Assembly (NCBI GenBank): GCA_947579665.1
Contig: OX388349.1
Span: forward strand, 19,128,459-19,192,458
Reading direction: 5' to 3'
Length of the DNA stretch: 64,000 bases
Source: Sympetrum striolatum
Taxonomy: Eukaryota > Arthropoda > Insecta > Odonata > Libellulidae
Numbering within the stretch: position 1 is the first letter of the stretch; each line of letters starts with the position of its first letter. The notes under the pieces were generated by a model that worked only from the letters and a program-made list of their open reading frames with translations, searched no databases and had not been told where the DNA came from. The position numbers and the translations under genes are program-made. Positions 56,925 through 64,000 of this stretch are shown here, one piece after another.

Positions 56925-57935
56925 TTTCTCCATATACGAAGTATAGAGAAAGTATTGTTTTCATGAAAAAATTCGACTTCGAGATTTCAACGGAAATACA
57001 TGTTTTGGGGTCCCTAGAACACGTTTTGACTATTTTCGGAATGATGTCTGTGTGTATGTGTGTGTGTGTGCTTGTGGGCGCTCTAACGTAAAAAGTATTA
57101 GTCGTATCAACACCAAATTTCATATATAGTACTGTGATGTGTGCTGTCAGAGTTGATTAGTTTTTGGAGTAAATCGGTTTACCGGAAGTCGAGCTTCATT
57201 CACCAAAGCTCATTTCCAGTTTTCAATATATCTCCATAAATATGATATAAAGGTATATTGTATATCTTATAAAAGTTTTAGATAATGTGTTTTACTATAA
57301 CTTTTGTATTTAACATATTTTTGAATCACCGGTTGATTAGGAGTTATTCGTGAAATACCGATAAACCGGAAGTAGCTGTTATGTACTTTGTGGGCGCTCT
57401 AAAATTAAAACCTTTCGTTGTATCAACACCAAATTTCATATAAAGTACTTTGGTTGATTTCGTTAGAGTTGATTAGTTTTTAGAGTAAATCGGTTTACCG
57501 AAAGTCGAGCTTCATTCTTCAAAGCTCATTTCCGGTTTTCAAAATATCTCCATAAATATGATATTTAGGTATATACTATTATTTATAAATGTTTTAGAAA
57601 ATTCAATTTACTATAACTTTTGTTTAAAACATATTTTTGTATAACTGATTGTTTAGGAGTTATTTATGAAATACTGATAAACCGGAAGTTGCTGATTATG
57701 TACTTTGTGGGACCTCTGGGCTCTATGGGCGAAAGGCCAATTTCATCGTTTTTCATCGAGCATGTCTCGAAAAACATTATTTATAATGTTTGTAACGTAA
57801 AAGATAATACTATATAAATTAATCACTCATCTTCCAAGTTTAGATGGAATATAGAGTTCGAAATTACTGTCGTAGGTAAATATTTACATCTTATATATGG
57901 AGAAAGTCATGTGCTGGCCACATAAGATTTTTCTT
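56925..57935 (+). mobile_element. CCATATA element, full copy (about 1 kb)
   Basis: Left end TTACTTTCTCCATATACGAA; right end TATATGGAGAAAGTCATGTG then CTGGCCACATAAGATTTTT. ACTTTCTCCATATA (56933-56946) and TATATGGAGAAAGT (57894-57907) are a perfect 14-base inverted repeat. The left end also folds on itself (CTTTCTCCATATAC / GTATAGAGAAAG). A (TG)n run lies near 57049-57070. Inside are two direct units, 57074-57389 and 57390-57716, sharing TATCAACACCAAATTTCATA, AGTTGATTAGTTTTT, AAATCGGTTTACCG, CGAGCTTCATTC and AAACCGGAAGT, and the start of a third. The left tip recurs at 26341 and the right tip at 32280. No transposase is encoded; the superfamily is unknown to me. Confidence 0.85.
57074..57716 (+). 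repeat. Internal tandem duplication, 316- and 327-bp units
   Basis: GTGGGCGCTCTAA opens both units (57074 and 57390), and GTGGGACCTCTGG opens a third partial one at 57717. The units keep the same order of words throughout, with scattered differences. They make up nearly two thirds of the enclosing mobile element. Confidence 0.9.
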
Positions 57936-58780
57936 ATAGCATCTAATCCTCCCATCGCAGAATTTGAAATATCCCCTAAATCTGAAATATCACCGTTAAA
58001 TTTCCTCGATTCCCAGAGTATATTTTATCTCCATAGTACGCTAACATTTTGGTGCGCTCGTTTTGACTTTTGAGGGAAGAGCTGAGAGCTAAAATCATTT
58101 AGATCGAATACCCCAGCAGCCAGTGATAGTGCTGAAATGCGCTGTCTCGTGATTCATTCGTCAATCACTTCACATGCAGCTTCATATCCCTAACGAAGCA
58201 TTATAGTCACGAATGAAGATCATCCGCATTAACCCGTTTTTCTCCACTCGAGCAAATAATACGTTCTCCAGGTGGTAGTAATTCTCTCCGGCAGAGCACA
58301 AATCGGCTCCGAATGGCGCCTTTTTTATCCGGAAATGGGAGCACATAAACGCACATCTGAAAGCAGGATCGCGCTGGGAGCACGTCGTCCGACCATAAAA
58401 ATCTCCATTCGGCGTATCTCTACGTATGCATTTGTGCGTTCCCCTGAATGGGGATTCTAATCCGACAGCCTTCTTTTGTCTTTCACATAACCTCCTCGCG
58501 GATCTTCCTTGTACCATCAGTCTCCTCTCGTGTTGCCCTCAGCGATGTGTGTTTGTTTATTTTTCTTCAACGTGTGGAAAATGTGGGGGAAAAGGGAAAA
58601 TTTCGGCTGGAAACAATGGGTGCTATGACAACAATGAAATGATTCAATAATCAGGATAAGCAATGGATGAACGATCGAGAGTACACTTATTGCTTCTTTA
58701 AGATCTAACAATTGATTCAATAATAGAGAGGAAAGAATGAACAATCGATCTATTCTCTTTCGCATATTGTTATGTTAACA
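57936..58780. other. GC-richer island (58170-58560), otherwise no feature
   Basis: CGGCTCCGAATGGCGCC, AGCACGTCGTCCGACC and CTCCTCGCGGATCTTCC mark a GC-richer patch. Frames are open on both strands (58182-58517 -, 58272-58650 +), overlap each other and contain nothing I recognise. It resembles the islands at 18.7, 38.5, 50.3, 51.8 and 54.5 kb. Confidence 0.4.
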
Positions 58781-59170
58781 TTGTTGTGCGGAAATGAGAA
58801 GCAAAAATGGTGGTCTCCTTAAAAACATTCGTAAACAGAACTGTGTCATCGATTTTTATCAAAATGAAACGGTTACTCTTATAATGTATGTACAATCTAC
58901 ATAGAAACGAAAAATCATAAAAATGTACATAGAAACGAAAAATCATAAAAATCATGATACTTATAAAGACTGGAGTTGTAGTAGTTGAAATATTTTAACT
59001 TTTTTGTGCGGATATAAGAAGTAACAATGCTGGTCTCCTTTGCAGCAGTCATAATCATGATGGTGTCATCGACTTATGTCGGAATAAATTGCCAATATTA
59101 TTATTTTTATCGAAACGAAAAACCTTATTGATATGGACTGGAGTTGTACCTAGTCGTCGAACATAGTTAG
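58781..59170. repeat. Diverged tandem duplication, 220-bp unit
   Basis: TTGTTGTGCGGAAATGAGAA (58781) and TTTTTGTGCGGATATAAGAA (59001) start the two units. Shared words follow in order: GGTCTCCTT, TGTGTCATCGA / GGTGTCATCGA, GAAACGAAAAA, and GACTGGAGTTGTA. Unit one carries its own inner repeat, ACATAGAAACGAAAAATC repeated with 28-base spacing at 58899 and 58927, which unit two lacks. Confidence 0.85.
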
Positions 59171-60599
59171 CTACTAAGTCAAACAGATTTGATATTAAGT
59201 ATATTCCTCATTCCCAGACGAAAAACATTGGATACCAAACGGCGAAAATGTGCGAAATAACCTTAACGTAACTCAATGATAAAAGTTTTGCATAATAAAA
59301 TCACTTCTCTTAAATTTAAGAGGATGCCTGTCAATATTGCAATACATTTCCGATGATAATGAAGAGGACTTTGGATGTACCCGGAACTTGAATTAGGAAA
59401 GAGTATGATCGAGAAAGTGAGCTAGAAAGAGAACAACGATGTTTGAATTGATTCCTTTGCTTTTGAATGAACTTAAGTATCCTCAAAATAGTTTATAATC
59501 CATTCTTAAGACTTTTTTTTTACTACTCTCGATTAATTCTCAATTTAGTTAAGGCATGTTATACTACAGCCATAAGTCTTTCAGTTTCTTTGATGTCTTA
59601 TGATTAGCACAATCTGTCTGTCTCTTATAAACTGCTCCCAATATATTCTTCCCCTTTGGAATGCCCATAGGAACGAGAGCGTGGTTAACACTGAGGGAGA
59701 GTCGATAATTGGTGCAGTTAGCGCACTCTATTTCTATCTCGATAATTAGACGGAAGTTGCCCGTGTGTCCAGGGATGGGAGTGGAAATGAAATAAGCACC
59801 TGGGATTTAACTAGACTCTCCATGGATGGGAACTGAAAATCAACTATGGGTTGTGCTGATGAGGAAATATGAAACAATTCTCTACAGACGCTAGACGACC
59901 CGGGTCAGTCTATATTAATAATATTATGATAACGACGATTCTACGTTGAAACCAGTAGCATATTAAATATCCTGTGGAAAAGGTAATATCTTGTTTCCTT
60001 CATTTACATGATTAATTTCCACCACATCTTACCTGACTCTGTGAATTTCATTAGTATCCCCGTACATGTATATCTGACCCTTATCATCTGGATGAAAAAG
60101 AAGAGAAATGTTTTTATTGCCGGGCAACTGAGGTAAATATCTCCCAAACAGAGGATCTTAGGGGCGATACGAGTGTCCAATTCCGGACAAATAGAATAAG
60201 AGAATTCCATTCGGTTCGCAATCGTCCACCTTTCTTTAAAACCTTCGTTTTTTCTTCATGTTAAATTACAATCTATATGGTTAGTTCTATCATATCTGAA
60301 AAAGTCAAGTAGAGATAAATATGAAATTTTTCCTCTTCATTATGTTTAGTGACCAATTCTTTTAATAAAACCAATGCATTCAGGCGTTACTTTGAGAGAG
60401 ACCGTTTTACAGAAGAAAAAATACTTGTTAATGTTCCGCCCAGTGTATTTTCACGACCGTTTTCTCAAACGAAGGTATTTCATATCCGTTTCAATATTTA
60501 TGTACTACCATGGTAATTTGAATATTTGCGACGTGTAACTCAATTGTGGACTGGAGAATCCACATGTGGCCCAATGGTTTCATACGCCGTCTAATGTTA
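59171..60599. other. No gene seen
   Basis: AT-rich; 59640-59830 is slightly GC-richer. The minus frame at 60004-60210 has no recognised domain. No shared repeat was noticed. Confidence 0.5.
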
Positions 60600-60803
60600 T
60601 GACTCATCCTTTGGTGAAAGTAAGCCCATAACCAACAATTATTTGAATACTCTTGAACAGCTTAAATAGAAGGGCAAGGCTCTTTGAATTTATCCCATGG
60701 AAGAAGGGATACGAAAAAACCTCTAGAGCTCGGACCGGGAATCGAACCCGGATTTCCCAATTGCCGATTGTTTGCTTGATCCAATGAAGCTATCGGGCTA
60801 GAA
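60600..60803 (-). mobile_element. tRNA-derived SINE 2
   Basis: On the minus strand, TAGCCCGATAGCTTCATTGG has an A-box-like region, and GCAATTGGGAAATCCGGG leads to a perfect T arm, CCGGGTTCGATTCCCGG. The head (60728-60801) has tRNA length, but its acceptor ends pair at only about five of seven positions, so it is not a working tRNA. It shares GCAATTGGGA-ATCCGGGTTCGA with 30240-30285. A non-tRNA body continues to about 60600; its far end is uncertain. Confidence 0.72.
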
Positions 60804-61799
60804 AATTCCAAATTCCCTACTTTACCCTTTGCCTTACTTCAATTAAACCAATACCTCTCTTTCATTCTGCTAGGTGAAATGGAATGAAACATATATGTAT
60901 ATAAATGTACAATATACCATCGGAGGTTGTATTCAAAATGCAAAAAAAAAACATTAAAGAGAAAATATTCTCAAGAGTTATAAAAATGTTAATGATTTTT
61001 TTTTAAACACATGAGAAAATATTTCTAAGTTATAATTAAATACATTGTACCTAGTATTAAAATACTTTAGTTTAATATTTACTCAGTACCCATGATTTCG
61101 ATGGTATAATATCGATTGGCAAACTTTTCTAAGTGAAAATCCATATCGAAAGATTGTAAGAATATAATTAATATGTACTTGTCCATATATGTGTGGAAAA
61201 GAGTACTTTAAATTTTATGTCGATTTCAATAACAGCCTACATTCAAGATAAATTGTCACGGATTAAGGTGATCCAATTGGAATGAAAGTTTATATCTGAA
61301 TGAGTATGTCCTAATTGAACAAATTTAGCATGTATGCGGGAGTAAAAACAGGCAAAAGGTATTTTTACCAATATAAGGGACACCCTAATCTACATACTTC
61401 CATGAATCTCCCGGCTCTTCAAGTCCTTCTTCTGTTGATTTAAATCCCAAAGTGTCAACAGCCTCTTCGTCCCACTGATCCATTAAAAGGATCCCATATA
61501 AATCACGCCGCATCTGCCGCAATGCCAAAAACAATCGCACGGCCTTCGTTTTGGCAGATAACAGCGATGTCCCATAGCGAGCTTGTTTCGTCTCTTTCCA
61601 TCGATTGTGTGCACCAAAGGAATTTTATCGAGTGGAACGAGTCAAAATGTGAACAGCGCTCCGAATACTACTTCGATTCGACTGAAGTAGACCGTACACG
61701 CGATATCGTGTTTTAATTTTCAGTCGGATTTAAAGTATGCACTTACTAGGGTAAAATGCCTGTACATTCACAGTCTGGTCGGATCGCATAGCCCTTAAA
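60804..61799. other. No gene seen
   Basis: AT-rich with an A run at 60940-60950. The plus frame at 61522-61716 lies in a somewhat GC-richer patch and has no recognised domain. Confidence 0.5.
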
Positions 61800-62085
61800 T
61801 TATCATCTAAAGTAAACCGTGGTGAGGGAATGGGACTTACTAGGCGAGGTGAGGAGTGAGGTAGTTTTCCATTGATTTTCTCGATGGACCGAGTTATGTA
61901 TGTGGAATGAGTCAATGTTTTCATTTTGCAAAGAGTGCGGTAATTTTATTTTTGCTAGGCTATAACTTATGTAAAGTCACGGGCTGATTTGATCTCTAAA
62001 TCCTGAACCCCATTAGCCACTAAAAGCCATTGAGAGGGAATGAGGGTTATCAGTTGAAATGAGGGATGAGGATTTTTTAATAATA
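61800..62085 (+). repeat. Family A, two cores about 210 bp apart
   Basis: GGGAATGGGACTTACTAGGC then GAGGTGAGGAGTGAGGTAGT (61825-61866) and GGGAATGAGGGTTATCAGTT then GAAATGAGGGATGAGGA (62036-62073) are two cores in plus orientation, a spacing close to that seen at 53.4 kb. A family C element begins right after the second. Confidence 0.75.
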
Positions 62086-62090
62086 TGAAT

Positions 62091-62660
62091 AATAAAAGGT
62101 CTTTATTCGAGGAAGATTGAGACCTGGAAGTCTCTTCTTACATCCAACCCATCGTCATATGAGAAACAGAAAGAATGAGAGTTTGCAAAAGTACACGAAG
62201 AAAATATGTGGATTTAAGAAAAAACCTAAGCTGGGGGCTCAGGAAAAAATTTCCACTGCAGGAAAACACTCATAGGAAAGGGAATGTGGAAAGCCTAGGA
62301 ATCCTACAGATAGAAAGCGATATTTTGTGATAAAGGAGAATGAAAAGAGTTACGAAAGACAAGCAGAGAATAGATAAAAATTATACAAAAAAGACGGGAA
62401 AAATACATATTCACTTCAAGCAATCAAATCAATTAAATCATCTACACAAATGACACTAATTATAGATGAATTCAAAATAATCATTAACAATAGGATATAT
62501 CTCAATGAAGGAAATGAAATTACAATCAGAAACGCATACAAATACAAGATAAAAAGGTTTAATATACTAATTACAAGATGAAAGTAGAAGAAAATGTTGC
62601 AAGAATTATAGTCTAACAAAGATAAAACACGTAGAAATATTTTAAGAATAAGATTACAAT
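62091..62660 (-). mobile_element. Dispersed repeat family C, long copy
   Basis: It aligns with 17595-17990 from GAGGAAGATTGAGACCTGGA through TTTCCACTGCAGGAAAACAC to GACGGGAAAAATACATATTC and CACAAATGACACTAA. After an extra segment (62460-62570) the text TTACAAGATG and AATATTTTAAGAATAAGA again resembles 17988-18060. The left edge has a degenerate AATAATATGAATAATAAAAG tail, so the minus strand is the sense. No protein is readable; the 110-codon minus frame 62416-62748 is Leu/Ile/Phe-rich AT-driven text. Confidence 0.8.
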
Positions 62661-62894
62661 TTGAAACACATACAAATGCAAGATTAAATTTTAACTTTAC
62701 CTCGGAACCATTACAGATTAAATTGTTGTAGAAAATAGAATATGTCATCTTTAAATGAAGTTTAATTATATATGTGTCAAAAACAGAGGAATCATAACCT
62801 GGATGTTGAAATCACGTCAAGACGTTATGTATATCATAGATGAAAATATGAACAGTTTGTGTATGTCTGAAGTTATAATTCTGGAGGTGGTGTT

Positions 62895-63060
62895 GGGTCC
62901 TCATCCATTCATTAATTAGCAAACTCATGCCTTAACGAGGAAGTGTGTCTCACTAGTCATGATGAGGATTAGAGTAGTTTGACCTTGTTTTCCTCTTTGA
63001 GAGAGGACCTGGACCAAGTCCACCCAAATGCAGTACAATGACCTTATGAAAAATACTTTC
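62895..63060 (+). repeat. Dispersed repeat family A, diverged long copy
   Basis: GAAGTGTGTCTCACTAGTCA then TGATGAGGATTAGAGTAGTT and TGACC give the core. GAGAGAGGACCTGGACCAAG, AATGCAGTACAATGACC and TTATGAAAAATACTTTCC follow the rest of the unit loosely. Confidence 0.6.
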
Positions 63061-63432
63061 CACAGCATTCAAATAGGGATAACCAAGATGAATACCATAC
63101 TCTGCATCATTTCTACCTCACTAACGCTCTGACTAAAAAAGCAATGGGAAAGACTAAGAAGCTCTTAAATGGATATATTCTCCATCTTCCTAGTTTTAAA
63201 TGACAAATAATCACCCTTCCATTCATCAAGGAATTGTACCAGTATCGTTATCTTTGCTATCTCTTAACTTTAACCCAATCCCCTTATCTGGGCTAATTTA
63301 TTCCTGGGAGTGAGCTCCTTATTTCTCCGAATGCCCTTACGTAAGTCGCACTGCTTCATACATCAACTTATCTTCCTTCTAATTACGAGAGTTTCTCAGC
63401 TAGGAGTTTCTAATGTGCCCGCAACGGTGTCT

Positions 63433-63645
63433 CTACCGGATCTTCCTGGTACTTACCTTGTAGTCTTGTTGTTTTCTCAGCGTGTTCCTTCCCCAAGAAA
63501 CACTAGTTGCATATTCTACGTGAGACCCGACTAAGTTCCCATATGCTGATATACGCCTCTCTTTTGGGTTCCTAATTGCGGAACGCAGCTTCTTGAATGC
63601 TCCTGCGATTGTGCTATCAAATGTCCCAAACGTACGTCTCTGTTA
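63433..63645 (-). pseudogene. LINE reverse transcriptase fragment
   Basis: A minus-strand frame between two stops reads TFDSTIAGAFKKLRSAIRNP, then ERRISAYGNLVGSHVEYATS, then VSWGRNTL. The pattern A...F..LR..IRNP..R....Y..LV.SHVEYA(T/S)SVW is the stretch just after the polymerase palm in jockey/CR1-like LINE proteins, directly upstream of the region seen at 5112 and 21866. Both ends are lost and a Ser is inserted before the Trp of SVW. The wider patch 63300-63780 is less AT-rich and may hold more of the same element with frameshifts. It is non-functional. Confidence 0.6.
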
Positions 63646-64000
63646 AAATTCAAAGACTTTGCGGAGACTTTGCCGTTGCTGAGCTTCGGGTGTAGAGTAT
63701 TCGCTAACCGTCTTTTGAGGTAGTTTGTTTACCTCGTAAGGGTATTTGAATTCCTTTTTGATCTTCGGATAAACGTATCTAAACTTGAATATTGATTTTA
63801 CTTGAAAGTAGCCGAAGTGCTTGGAGTTTTACGGAAGGAATGCAAAGGACGTTTTAAATAAAATTGCATCCTGACTCTAAAACTGCCAGAAGTCTAAATT
63901 TCCACCAAACTTTTATCTATCCTCCCTATTTTTATTTATATATATTTGAAACTTAAGTTCATAGAAAAATAAGGAAAAGAACGTTTTGATTATTTAGTTC
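63646..64000. other. No feature seen
   Basis: 63646-63790 may be further decayed LINE sequence; beyond that the DNA is AT-rich to the window end. Confidence 0.45.

Noticed and set aside
58262..58280. CCAGGTGGTAGTAATT as another LINE family B 3' end
   Set aside because: Only the one word matches; neither the GGTATTCACCC nor the CCTCCGAAAACC word follows.
60728..60801. A tRNA gene on the minus strand
   Set aside because: The T arm is perfect but the acceptor stem pairs poorly, and the sequence continues into a body; it is a SINE head.
61380..61396. GGGACACCCTAATCTACA as the inverted partner of the AGGGTGTCC end at 15982
   Set aside because: It lies 45 kb away and shares only about nine bases, so it cannot be shown to belong to the same element.

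Overview
The window looks like nuclear DNA from an invertebrate animal, most likely an arthropod. It is strongly AT-rich, packed with short A/T runs, and carries tRNA-derived SINEs, decayed LINE (non-LTR retrotransposon) ends, MITEs and diverged tandem repeats. I find no intact protein-coding gene, rRNA, functional tRNA or CRISPR array. The longest open frames are about 100-140 codons; they are compositionally biased or lie inside repeats. No two neighbouring frames look like exons of one protein. The stretch is therefore intergenic or a very long intron; the sequence alone cannot tell which. I cannot name the species.

Layout. 1-5.6 kb holds an RTE-like 3' end, a possible pogo-type fragment, one copy of the commonest local dispersed repeat (called family A here) and a reverse-transcriptase remnant of a LINE. 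7.3-7.8 kb has two MITEs side by side. 7.8-14.9 kb is mostly unique AT-rich DNA rich in TAATTA motifs. 14.9-24.2 kb has a MITE with 62-base inverted ends, several 3' ends of one LINE family including one with readable reverse-transcriptase sequence (about 21.6-22.26 kb), two copies of a second 3'-end repeat (family C) and tandem repeats. 25-35 kb has family A copies, SINEs flanked by target-site duplications, and a 574-bp pogo/Tigger-like element with TA duplications. 37.8-45.5 kb is a zone of diverged tandem arrays (units of about 150-240 bp) plus a 78-bp near-perfect palindrome. 50-55 kb has several GC-richer islands containing X-box-like and CRE-like motifs. 56.9-57.9 kb is a 1-kb element with a perfect 14-bp terminal inverted repeat and an internal 316-327-bp duplication. 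58.8-63.7 kb has another tandem duplication, a SINE, family A copies, a long family C copy and a third LINE reverse-transcriptase remnant.

No genes act together here. The history is repeated insertion and decay of mobile DNA, local tandem amplification, and a few compositionally distinct islands that are the best candidates for host regulatory sequence. I found no convincing new gene system. The most interesting items are the palindrome-cored tandem arrays (43-45.5 kb and 54.3 kb), family A occurring both dispersed and in tandem, the 1-kb CCATATA element, and the GC-rich islands with X-box/CRE/CTCF-like motifs.
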